The notes beneath the pieces were generated by a model, which saw only the letters and a list, made by a program, of their open reading frames with translations, did not search any database and was not told where the DNA came from. The translations under genes were made by a program, and so were the position numbers. This document shows positions 1 through 6,170 of a DNA stretch of 13,784 bases, piece by piece. Position 1 is the first letter of the stretch, and every line of letters starts with the position of its first letter. The stretch is from Leptolyngbya sp. SIO4C5 (lineage in GTDB: Bacteria > Cyanobacteriota > Cyanobacteriia > Phormidesmidales > Phormidesmidaceae). Location of the stretch: positions 1-13,784 of the forward strand of contig JAAHIC010000042.1 in the NCBI GenBank assembly GCA_010671965.1. The letters run 5' to 3'.

Positions 1-72
1 TGGCACATGGACGAGATGGTTTGAGTCGGTTGATTGCATAGAGGCTGCGTCAACTAGCTCGACCATGTGCCA
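1..72. repeat. Imperfect inverted repeat at window edge, antitoxin-derived
   Basis: Positions 1-10 (TGGCACATGG) and 63-72 (CCATGTGCCA) are perfect inverted copies. Extended to 1-19 against 54-72, 16 of 19 positions match. The right arm is the 3' end of the minus-strand antitoxin-like gene. The left arm, read on the plus strand from position 2, encodes GTWTRWFESVD, which resembles the C-terminal tail of DUF2281-type cyanobacterial antitoxins as I remember them. The arms are codon-aligned: GTWTRW on the left and GTWSS-stop on the right. This could be two tail-to-tail paralogues, a small inverted segment, a fold-back duplication, or an assembly artefact at a contig end. Confidence 0.7.
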
Positions 73-100
73 GTTAAGTCATCTATTGGCTCAACAATAA
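2..100 (+). pseudogene. Antitoxin C-terminal tail, partial at window edge
   Basis: The frame is open from position 2 to a TAA at 98-100 and has no start inside the window. The first residues (GTWTRWFESVDCIEAAS) look like the WxxWFESVD tail common in small cyanobacterial DUF2281-type antitoxins; this is recognition from memory, not a search. After about position 50 the frame only runs antisense to the minus-strand antitoxin gene and no longer looks like the family. The real coding part therefore probably ends near the inverted-repeat centre. It may be the end of a gene lying left of the window or a displaced fragment. Confidence 0.3.
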
Positions 101-212
101 CAGTATTAGATTGCTGTCGAGAGACTAAAAAATCAATAAAGTCACTGACCTGTTGTAATAGTGACTCAGGTAGCCGCTGCAATTTAGCGATCGCCGTTTC
201 TCGAATTGTCAT
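54..212 (-). CDS. Short DUF2281-like antitoxin, possibly truncated
   Basis: A 52-residue protein starts with ATG at 212 and ends at TAG 54-56. It begins MTIRETAIAKLQRLPESLL and continues through a VSDFIDFLVSRQ helix. This 'leucine/proline then DFIDF' pattern is typical of small cyanobacterial antitoxins of the DUF2281/VapB-like type, which neutralise a partner toxin and often repress their own promoter. The family is usually longer, with a WxxWFESVD tail after the linker. Here the protein stops right after GTWSS, at a TAG where the inverted-repeat partner has TGG, so a nonsense truncation is plausible. No clear Shine-Dalgarno precedes the start. Any partner toxin would lie left of the window and cannot be seen. 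Function is inferred from sequence resemblance only. Confidence 0.55.
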   Translation of the reverse strand: MTIRETAIAKLQRLPESLLQQVSDFIDFLVSRQQSNTVIVEPIDDLTGTWSS

Positions 213-217
213 AATTC

Positions 218-230
218 TGTAGTGCCTACA
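218..230 (-). promoter_or_regulatory. Inverted repeat next to antitoxin start
   Basis: TGTAG-TGC-CTACA is a perfect 5-bp inverted repeat with a 3-base spacer. It lies 5 bases upstream of the antitoxin-like start codon at 212, in the leader. Antitoxins commonly bind such short dyads to repress their own operon, so this is a candidate operator. It could equally be a chance dyad. Confidence 0.3.
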
Positions 231-277
231 ATAAAGACTATTTCTTATCTTTTACACCTGGTTGCGAAATCTTATTT

Positions 278-307
278 TTTTAACAGTTCAGATCTGAATT
301 TTAACAG
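278..307. promoter_or_regulatory. Direct repeats flanking a 12-bp palindrome
   Basis: TTTTAACAG occurs at 278-286 and again at 299-307, exactly 21 bp apart (two DNA turns). The 12 bases between them, TTCAGATCTGAA (287-298), form a perfect palindrome. Equal-face direct repeats around a dyad are a classic layout for a dimeric DNA-binding protein. The nearest start codon is the antitoxin-like gene about 66 bp away on the minus strand. No regulator can be named from the sequence. Confidence 0.45.
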
Positions 308-464
308 ATGCCAAACTGAAATTTTTCTCAACAATTTCTGTCAAAGTTGGTGATTTGATTAAAGTCAAATTGTTATGTCAAGTCCACGATCGCGTCGTTT
401 GCATAAGTCTTGAAACTTGAAATGATTGCTTTCTCTCTTAATTCAAAATCTGATTGCCACTGTG

Positions 465-493
465 TTGACGCGATCGCCCAAATGAGGTAATGT
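465..493 (+). promoter_or_regulatory. Candidate sigma-70-type promoter
   Basis: TTGACG at 465-470 (5 of 6 to the -35 consensus) is followed after exactly 17 bases by TAATGT at 488-493 (3 of 6 to the -10 consensus). Transcription would begin near 500, just ahead of the first hairpin of the structured region. The -10 match is weak, so this is a prediction. Confidence 0.35.
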
Positions 494-499
494 CTCTAG

Positions 500-696
500 C
501 TAATGCAGAAACGCGCATCTTTCGTAGCTTCTGCATGGCTTGTCCAAAAACTAGCTGCGCGGCCCGAAGTTGGTGACACAACTCCGAACCGCTAACCCAC
601 CAGACTGATTACGCCAGTCGGCAGGCTGAGAGGCATTTTAGCAGTTTCCTTAGCCGCCCTGACTCGCTTTGCGCTGGTTTGGGGCGGCTTGTTTTT
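500..696 (+). ncRNA. Candidate structured small RNA or mRNA leader
   Basis: Four stem-loops follow one another. ATGCAGAA/TTCTGCAT spans 503-536, with an inner ACG/CGT pair. AGTTG/CAACT spans 568-583. GACTG/CAGTC spans 603-619. AGCCGCCC/GGGCGGCT spans 652-689 and is followed by TTGTTTTT, like an intrinsic terminator. A promoter-like pair sits at 465-493. A discrete transcript of about 195 bases is the simplest reading. The alternative is an attenuating leader for the small gene at 793, 97 bases beyond the T-tract. I do not recognise 6S RNA, tmRNA, SRP RNA, RNase P RNA or a known riboswitch in it. Confidence 0.35.
652..696 (+). terminator. Intrinsic-terminator-like hairpin
   Basis: An 8-bp perfect stem (652-659 with 682-689) encloses a 22-base loop that can itself form CGC/GCG. 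It is followed by TTGTTTTT. It faces plus-strand transcripts, but no protein gene on the plus strand ends upstream. It would therefore end a non-coding transcript or attenuate the gene at 793. Confidence 0.45.
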
Positions 697-792
697 GGGT
701 TTGTTGGCTCGCTGCGGTGCTCTAGACAGATTTTTTCTCGTTGGGGCGATCGCAGCGGGCAATTTCTGCCCACCCAAAAAATAGGAAAACTC

Positions 793-1053
793 ATGCTGCA
801 ACAGTCTGCTAGCATTCAGACCGCCCTTACTGAGTCAGCGCTGGCCGCCAGCGCCGAACCCCGGCCCATTCGCCATATCCTCATCGGCCCGCCGCCCCTA
901 GTCAAGCGCACCATCCATCAGCTCCACCAGGCTCGCTACGCCGAAACCTTCCGCTGGACGCACCCAATTGATATTCCCGACAACCGCGCTATCCTCACCA
1001 CTGACCCCGACGAAGTGATGAGCCTGCTCGTCAAGCTAGTACGCCTGGAATAG
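793..1053 (+). CDS. Conserved cyanobacterial hypothetical protein
   Basis: An 86-residue protein. The start at 793 is chosen because AGGA (783-786) lies 6 bases upstream. An in-frame ATG at 679 would add 38 residues of non-protein-like sequence running through the terminator-like hairpin. The N-terminus (1-22) is Ala/Ser-rich and probably disordered. The core (about 24-84) reads PIRHILIGPPPLVKRTIHQLH, then a short loop, then DPDEVMSLLVKLV. This matches a small cyanobacterial family that I remember with cores like 'RHVLIGSPEAVRxxIHxLHxLGYAE...PGEVMSIL'; its function is unknown. No signal peptide, membrane segment or metal motif is visible. A strong hairpin lies 14 bases after the stop, so it is probably transcribed alone. 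Confidence 0.7.
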   Translation: MLQQSASIQTALTESALAASAEPRPIRHILIGPPPLVKRTIHQLHQARYAETFRWTHPIDIPDNRAILTTDPDEVMSLLVKLVRLE

Positions 1054-1067
1054 CCGTCGCCAACTCA

Positions 1068-1094
1068 GGTTCCCCAAGCGCTCATTGGGGAACC
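1068..1094. terminator. Strong hairpin after the gene at 793
   Basis: GGTTCCCCAA (1068-1077) pairs perfectly with TTGGGGAACC (1085-1094) around a 7-base loop. It sits just after the stop of the hypothetical gene. No T-tract follows, so it may be an RNA-end-stabilising hairpin or a weak terminator. A competing pairing (ATTGGGG with CCCCAAT, 1084-1099) shares the right arm. Confidence 0.45.
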
Positions 1095-1277
1095 CCAATC
1101 GGGACATGCCCCAGGCGATCGCCCAGATCAACACCTGCAAACTCAGGTTGGAACGGTTTTCTCTAGAACTCCATCTCCAATTTCCAGTCAATTCTCAAGC
1201 AAAGCGCTAATTTCGGTAAATTGCCGCCGTAAGGCAAAGAATTGTCTGAATATTCCGGTGGATTTGCGCAGTTTAGA

Positions 1278-1306
1278 TTGTGGCAACTCTAAAGCTGGTC
1301 TATATT
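1278..1306 (+). promoter_or_regulatory. Weak candidate promoter for cruE
   Basis: TATATT (1301-1306) is a good -10 match. TTGTGG (1278-1283) stands 17 bases upstream as a poor -35. A start near 1313 would give a leader of roughly 40 bases before the ATG at 1356. The weak -35 would suit a regulated gene, but nothing in the sequence proves it. Confidence 0.3.
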
Positions 1307-1355
1307 ACAAACAATTCATCCTTTCCCAAGTTGTCAACGATAGGCGTTTTTCTAT

Positions 1356-3311
1356 ATGGGTCGGTTGTTCGATTCAAACTTGCTTCAGCCCCTATCTCGT
1401 CGAACGGTGCTCAAGCTCTTTGGTGTCGGGGCTGCTGGGAGTGCATTAGGATACACCCGCCTAGCCAAGCCCCAACCGACCGTTCATCAAAAAGATGCCC
1501 TCTCCCTGCCGCATCAGGTGGATCGGCCCGTAAAAGCGGTGGTGGTCGGCGGCGGGCTGGCCGGACTGGCGGCGGCTTACGAGCTAAGTCAGCGCGGCGT
1601 GGCGGTGACGCTGTTAGAGCGATCGCCCCAGTTGGGCGGCAAGATTGCCAGTTGGGCCATCGAAGTAGACGGCGAGCCGCTGATGATGGAGCACGGCTTT
1701 CACGGCTTTTTCCCCCAGTATTACAACCTGTTTAGTCTCGTAGATGAGCTGAGCATTCCGCAGAATTTTAAGTCCCTCAATTTCTATTCAGTCGTCTATA
1801 AAGAACGCTATCAGCCAGAAGTTTTCCGCCCCAGCCACTCCGCTTTTCCTTGGAATATTGTTGATTTGGCCGTCTCTTCGCCCAACCGGCTCAAATGGGG
1901 CATTAATCTGGCCAAAATCAAACACTTAGAGGTTTTTCGAGAAATTACCGGGTTTCGGGTACCGCAGAGCTTCAATCGTCTCGACGACATCTCCGTGGCC
2001 GAATGGGTAGACAAGGATTTTCCGCGCGGGCTGTACGATCTGTACTTCCTGCCCTTCGCCAAATCTAGCCTGAATGCGCCAGATGCTATGAGTGCCGGGG
2101 AGCTGATGCAGTTCTTCCACTTTTACTTTTTTGGCAATCCGGAAGGGCTGGCTTTTAACGGCACCTGCCAGGACATGGGTCGTAGCCTAGTACAGCCAAT
2201 CGCTGCATCAATTCAGGCCAACGGTGGGCGTATTGTCACGGAGGCAACTGTCAGTCGGCTGAGCTGGCAGGACGGAGCGCTGACGGGGTTGACCTTTCAG
2301 CAGGGCGATCGCAACAGCAGCAGTGTACCGTTTTGGGTCGAGCGCAATCCGCTACTCAGCAGTGAGCAGATGGAATACTACGGCGCGGGCGATCGCCTAT
2401 TTGCTCGCAAACCCGGCAGCGATCGCGCCCTGTCTCTCACCTGCACGCATCAGGGCTGTAGCGTGCATCAGGAGGTTGCAGAAACAGACACCGGGTTCTA
2501 TTGCCCCTGTCACGGTGCCGCTTATAACAGCGATGGCGAAGTGGTTAATGGCCCAGCCCAGCGGCATCTAGCTCAGTTTCGGGTGCTGGAAAGCGCGGAC
2601 GAGCAGGTGCAGTTGGTGGCGATCGCCCAGGATCCTGACACGCTAACGGAAGAGGCTCTAGAAGCTGACTACTATATTTTGGCGGCGGACGTGCCGGGGA
2701 TTAAGCAGCTCTTTTCTCTGTCTGAGGGTACGCCCCACAGCACAGTCACGGCTCAGGTCGCGGAACTGGCAGTAGCCGATCCCTTCGCCGTGGGTCGCTT
2801 CTGGTTCGATCGCGATTTTGACTGGGAGCATAGCTGGTTCACCTCCCTCTCCGGCTACCGCCTCACCGACAGCATCACCCTCTACCACCGCATCCAGGAA
2901 GACTACATCGCCTGGGCTAACAAAACCGGCGGCAGCGTCGTGGAGCTGCACGCCTACTGCTACAAAGAAAAAGAGTTTCCTACCCAGCAAGAGCTACTCA
3001 ATACCTTCCAGGCCGAACTATTTGAAATCGTGCCGGTGCTGAAAGAGGCTAAAATGCTGCACCGTCAGCTCGTCAACCAAAAGAATTTTGCCGGATTCCC
3101 CCCCGGCAGCTATCCCAATCGCCCTGAAACTGCTACCGCCGCAGGCAATCTGCTGTTTGCAGGCGACTGGGTGAAAATGCCTTTCCCCTGCGGTTTGATG
3201 GAGCGGGCTGTCAGTAGCGGTCTACTGGCGGCTAATGCGGTCTGTAAAAAAGAGGGACTCCAGCGCCGCCCGCTGATGTCTGTCAACCCCGAAGGCATGT
3301 TGAAAATCTAA
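1356..3311 (+). CDS. cruE: Beta-carotene desaturase/methyltransferase, CruE/CrtU type
   Basis: A 651-residue FAD enzyme of the CruE/CrtU group. CruE converts beta-carotene to the aromatic chi,chi-carotene renierapurpurin (shown for Synechococcus PCC 7002). In order: a Tat-like motif SRRTVLK (14-20) with a short hydrophobic stretch; the dinucleotide fold VVVGGGLAGLAAAYELS (62-79) with E88; LGGKIASW (93-100); an inserted Rieske [2Fe-2S] domain with ligands C363, H365, C383 and H386 and the disulfide-type pair C368/C385 (CTHQGC, CPCHG); and the C-terminal FAD motif LLFAGDWV (599-606). The length and the mid-protein Rieske insert separate it from ordinary CrtI-type phytoene desaturases. The start codon has only a weak upstream AGG (1342-1344), but it brings in the Tat motif. 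The stop is followed 10 bases later by cruH, which implies one operon. Family is clear; the exact ring type of the product is inferred. Confidence 0.8.
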   Translation: MGRLFDSNLLQPLSRRTVLKLFGVGAAGSALGYTRLAKPQPTVHQKDALSLPHQVDRPVKAVVVGGGLAGLAAAYELSQRGVAVTLLERSPQLGGKIASWAIEVDGEPLMMEHGFHGFFPQYYNLFSLVDELSIPQNFKSLNFYSVVYKERYQPEVFRPSHSAFPWNIVDLAVSSPNRLKWGINLAKIKHLEVFREITGFRVPQSFNRLDDISVAEWVDKDFPRGLYDLYFLPFAKSSLNAPDAMSAGELMQFFHFYFFGNPEGLAFNGTCQDMGRSLVQPIAASIQANGGRIVTEATVSRLSWQDGALTGLTFQQGDRNSSSVPFWVERNPLLSSEQMEYYGAGDRLFARKPGSDRALSLTCTHQGCSVHQEVAETDTGFYCPCHGAAYNSDGEVVNGPAQRHLAQFRVLESADEQVQLVAIAQDPDTLTEEALEADYYILAADVPGIKQLFSLSEGTPHSTVTAQVAELAVADPFAVGRFWFDRDFDWEHSWFTSLSGYRLTDSITLYHRIQEDYIAWANKTGGSVVELHAYCYKEKEFPTQQELLNTFQAELFEIVPVLKEAKMLHRQLVNQKNFAGFPPGSYPNRPETATAAGNLLFAGDWVKMPFPCGLMERAVSSGLLAANAVCKKEGLQRRPLMSVNPEGMLKI

Positions 3312-3321
3312 GGTCGAGCCG

Positions 3322-4440
3322 ATGGACGCCACGCAGTTAGCCCCCCAAACCTCAGAAAACGGTCAGAGCGCGATCGCCGATATTCGCCAGCTCGGCATCA
3401 ACCTCAATCACTGGTATGCCGTCGCCCGCAGCAGTGAGCTAAAAGATCAGCCCCTAGCCGTCACCCTCTGGCAGCAGGCAGTTGTGCTCTACCGCGATGC
3501 CACCGGGCAGGTGCAGGCCCTCGAAGATCGCTGTCCCCACCGCCAGGTGAAGCTGAGTCACGGGCAGGTGGTTGATGGCGATTTGGAATGTGCCTATCAT
3601 GGCTGGCGCTTCGGCAACGCGGGTACCTGTACCCATGTGCCCTATCTAGCCGAGAATCAAAAGCTACCTACCTGTCAGATTCGCACTTATCCGGTGCGAG
3701 AAGAGAACGGCTTTATTTGGATATTTCCCGGTGATGCGGCAGCCCAGAACACGAAAGTTCCCTTGCCCCTGCCGGAGTGGGAGCATCTCAACTACATCGC
3801 CACTGTTTCTATCATTGAGGCTGAGGCCCACTACTCTTTCCTGATTGAGAATTTGATGGACATGTACCACGGCCACCTGCACGACAGCTATCAGGCGTGG
3901 GCCGATCCGGTTTTGCAAGGCTTGGAAGAAACAGATGAGGCGGTTCATGCCCACTACGAAGCCCAGAGCTATTACAAAATTGACAAAATCTGGTCGGTGT
4001 CCCAGCTGTTTTTTCCAGCCCTGCGGCGGCTGCACCCCGAACCGCTTGACGTCAGCTACCTCTATCCCAACTGGCGCTCAACCCTGGGCCAGGATTTCGT
4101 CATTTGCTGCCTCTTTTGCCCCCAGGGGCCGACCCGCACCCGCGCTTTTTTGATTCACTTCACCTCGCTTAATGCTTTTCACCGGCTGCATAAGCTGCCT
4201 GTGTGGTTCCGCCGCTGGGTGCGCGACAGTCTCTTTGGCTCGGCTCAAAAGCTGCTGGACGGCCTGGTGGAGCAGGACGTGGTGATGATTGAAGAGGAGC
4301 AGCAGGCATATCTGCAGAATCCGCGGCGGCGGGGGCCAGAGCTGAACCGGGCCTTGATCAGCGTGCAGCGCTTGATTCAGCAGCAGGCGCAGCGAAGACG
4401 GATGGAACAGGTCGCTTCAGGCAATACTACCGAAGCCTAA
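3322..4440 (+). CDS. cruH: Rieske oxygenase, CruH-like carotenoid methyl oxidase
   Basis: A 372-residue Rieske non-heme-iron oxygenase. The [2Fe-2S] ligands are C71, H73, C90 and H93 (CPHR and CAYHGW). The mononuclear iron site is in ENLMDMYHGHLH (176-187), with D180, H183 and H187 or H185 as likely ligands. A DVVMIEEEQQAY segment near the C-terminus also occurs in PaO-like oxygenases. In Synechococcus PCC 7002, CruH is needed to oxidise the C-18 and C-18' methyl groups of renierapurpurin to the acids of synechoxanthin. The assignment here rests mostly on its position directly after cruE, since Rieske oxygenases are hard to tell apart by motif alone. AAGG at the cruE stop is its likely ribosome binding site. 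The main alternative is another PaO/cholesterol-type oxygenase. Confidence 0.7.
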   Translation: MDATQLAPQTSENGQSAIADIRQLGINLNHWYAVARSSELKDQPLAVTLWQQAVVLYRDATGQVQALEDRCPHRQVKLSHGQVVDGDLECAYHGWRFGNAGTCTHVPYLAENQKLPTCQIRTYPVREENGFIWIFPGDAAAQNTKVPLPLPEWEHLNYIATVSIIEAEAHYSFLIENLMDMYHGHLHDSYQAWADPVLQGLEETDEAVHAHYEAQSYYKIDKIWSVSQLFFPALRRLHPEPLDVSYLYPNWRSTLGQDFVICCLFCPQGPTRTRAFLIHFTSLNAFHRLHKLPVWFRRWVRDSLFGSAQKLLDGLVEQDVVMIEEEQQAYLQNPRRRGPELNRALISVQRLIQQQAQRRRMEQVASGNTTEA

Positions 4441-4442
4441 AG

Positions 4443-6170
4443 TCAGCCCTCAAACTGCTGGGCATAAAAGCTGGCGTAGCGACCGCCTTTTTTCAGCAGC
4501 TCTGTGTGCGTTCCCGACTCTACAATCCGGCCTTTTTCTAAAAACAAAATCGTGTCGGCTCGGCGCACCGTGCTGAGGCGATGGGCAATGATAAAAACGG
4601 TGCGATCTTTCATGGCTCGCTCTAGGGCTTCCTGCACCAGCGATTCTGATTCTGAGTCGAGCGCGGAGGTAGCCTCATCCAGGATTAATATTCGCGGGTT
4701 AGACACGACTGCGCGGGCGATCGCTACTCGCTGTCGCTGTCCTCCAGACAGAGTTGCGCCCCGCTCTCCCACCCAGGTCTGATAGCTCTGGCTAAACTGG
4801 CTGATAAAGTCGTGGGCGTTGGCCGTTTTGGCAGCAGCTTCGATCGCTTCCTGGCTCAGGGCTGGACGGCCATAGGCAATATTTTGAGCGATAGTGCCCG
4901 AAAATAGGGTTGTGTCCTGGGGCACCACGCCGATCTGATGCCGCAGACTGGCAATTTTGACATCGCGAATATCAATGCCGTCTATGAGAATCTGGCCGTC
5001 TTGCGGCTGATAGAAGCGCAGCAGCAAATTCATCAGCGTCGTTTTACCCGCCCCAGAAGCTCCCACTAGGGCCACGACTTCTCCTGGATAGGTGCGCAAA
5101 CTCAGATCCTGAATGACGGGCTGATCGTTTGCATAGGCAAAGCTAACCTGTTGAAACTCCACCTTGCCCGTGACGGCAGGCAGCGCGATCGCATCGGGTT
5201 TGTCTTGGGAGGTAGGAGCGATCGCCGTTAGCTCAAAAATTCGCTCTACCGAGGCTTCAGCCTGCTTAAACTCGTTGTAGTGCTGCGTTACGAGGTCGAT
5301 GGGGTGCAGCAGCAGCGCCACCGCCGTCAGAAAGCTGACGAACTCCTGTGGCTCCAAATTGCCCTGAGCAATCTGCCAGCCTCCCAGAAAAAATAGCAGC
5401 ATGATGCTGATGGCTTCTAGAAACCCCACCACCGGGTACTGCACCGCCTTTAGCCGCTCAGCCCGGTAGCGAGCCGTGCGGTTATACTCTGCCTCCCGGT
5501 TGAAGCGCTCCACCTCATAGTCTTGCGCCGCAAATGCCTGCACCACCCGGATGCTGCCAAACACCTCCGTCAGCAGTGCCGACAGGTTAGACACTTGGGT
5601 TTGACTGCGGCGCGACAGAATGAGCATCTGGCGGCCAAACTTGCCGATGAGCCAGCCCATCAGCGGCGCTAGCAGCAGCCCGGCCAGCGTCAGCGGCCAG
5701 TTGAGATACAGCATGTAGATGGGAATGGCAACGAGCTGCAGCCCCGATGAGACAAACTGCTGCGACATTTTGTGGACAATCTCGCCCACGCGATCGATGT
5801 CCTCTGTCAGGCGATAGGCTAAATCTCCAGTCTGCGATCGCTCAAAATATGACAGCCCCAGCTTGTGCAGGTGGGCATATACCCGCTGACGCAGACTCAG
5901 AGCCACCTCCAGCGAAGCGCTGATCATCCAGATATTTTCCCAATACTGGAAAACGCTGCGGACTAGAAAAACAACCGTTGCCAGCCCCAGCCAGCGGGCA
6001 ATTTGTGTGACGTTTCCCTGACCAATATAGAGAGCTGCCTGACCCGCCAAATAGGGAAGCAGCAAAGTCATCAGCACATAGCCAATGATGCAGACTCCTC
6101 CTTTGAGAAATAGCGCCCAGTGGGGTCTGAGAAACGGCAGTAGCTGCCAGTAGCTAGCGCGAGTTTTCAT
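4443..6170 (-). CDS. MsbA-type ABC exporter, fused membrane and ATPase domains
   Basis: A 575-residue half-transporter that should work as a homodimer in the inner membrane. Residues 1-300 form the six-helix export domain, with hydrophobic runs at about 18-42, 60-76, 142-175 and 247-290. The nucleotide-binding domain (337-575) has Walker A GASGAGKTT (370-378), Q-loop Q418, signature LSGGQ (474-478), Walker B ILILDE (494-499) and switch H530, all intact. It belongs to the MsbA/lipid and multidrug exporter group; the substrate cannot be read from sequence. Its ATG overlaps the TGA of the LpxB-related gene (ATGA), so the two are probably translationally coupled, and a lipid or glycolipid cargo is a reasonable inference. 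Its stop lies 2 bases from the convergent cruH stop. Confidence 0.85.
   Translation of the reverse strand: MKTRASYWQLLPFLRPHWALFLKGGVCIIGYVLMTLLLPYLAGQAALYIGQGNVTQIARWLGLATVVFLVRSVFQYWENIWMISASLEVALSLRQRVYAHLHKLGLSYFERSQTGDLAYRLTEDIDRVGEIVHKMSQQFVSSGLQLVAIPIYMLYLNWPLTLAGLLLAPLMGWLIGKFGRQMLILSRRSQTQVSNLSALLTEVFGSIRVVQAFAAQDYEVERFNREAEYNRTARYRAERLKAVQYPVVGFLEAISIMLLFFLGGWQIAQGNLEPQEFVSFLTAVALLLHPIDLVTQHYNEFKQAEASVERIFELTAIAPTSQDKPDAIALPAVTGKVEFQQVSFAYANDQPVIQDLSLRTYPGEVVALVGASGAGKTTLMNLLLRFYQPQDGQILIDGIDIRDVKIASLRHQIGVVPQDTTLFSGTIAQNIAYGRPALSQEAIEAAAKTANAHDFISQFSQSYQTWVGERGATLSGGQRQRVAIARAVVSNPRILILDEATSALDSESESLVQEALERAMKDRTVFIIAHRLSTVRRADTILFLEKGRIVESGTHTELLKKGGRYASFYAQQFEG

Larger units (their letters stand above)
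213..792. other. Gene-poor AT-rich region, 580 bases
   Basis: No convincing protein gene lies here. The left part (213-460) is much richer in A and T than the flanking genes and holds operator-like repeats (218-230 and 278-307). It also has a short inverted repeat around 353-369, and two in-tandem copies of CTTGAAA near 409-422. The right part (465-696) has a promoter-like pair, four hairpins and a terminator-like T-tract, described separately. A last small hairpin (GGGCA/TGCCC, near 757-773) precedes the ribosome binding site of the gene at 793. Tiny ORFs at 422-490 and 503-594 lack ribosome binding sites. Confidence 0.6.
1054..1355. other. Intergenic region before cruE, 302 bases
   Basis: It contains the strong hairpin at 1068-1094. 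A 10-base direct repeat, AACTCAGGTT, occurs at 1062-1071 and 1140-1149. A small stem (ACCTG/CAGGT) lies near 1132-1148, one HIP1 site near 1117, and a weak promoter-like pair at 1278-1306. No coding potential was seen: ORFs starting at 1258 and 1280 run out of frame into cruE. Confidence 0.6.

Noticed and set aside
422..594. Tiny plus-strand ORFs (422-490 with 22 codons, 503-594 with 30 codons)
   Set aside because: They have no properly spaced ribosome binding site, and the second starts inside the arm of a hairpin. Chance ORFs are more likely.
679..792. Upstream extension of the hypothetical gene to an ATG at 679
   Set aside because: The extra 38 residues look non-coding and cross the terminator-like hairpin. 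AGGA 6 bases before 793 supports the shorter form.
592..815. Two minus-strand ORFs of 68-69 codons
   Set aside because: They run antisense through the hairpin/terminator region, have low-complexity basic sequence and no ribosome binding site or family resemblance.
1258..1735. ORFs overlapping the start of cruE in other frames
   Set aside because: They have Arg/Gly-rich shadow sequence and run into the well-supported FAD-binding region of cruE.
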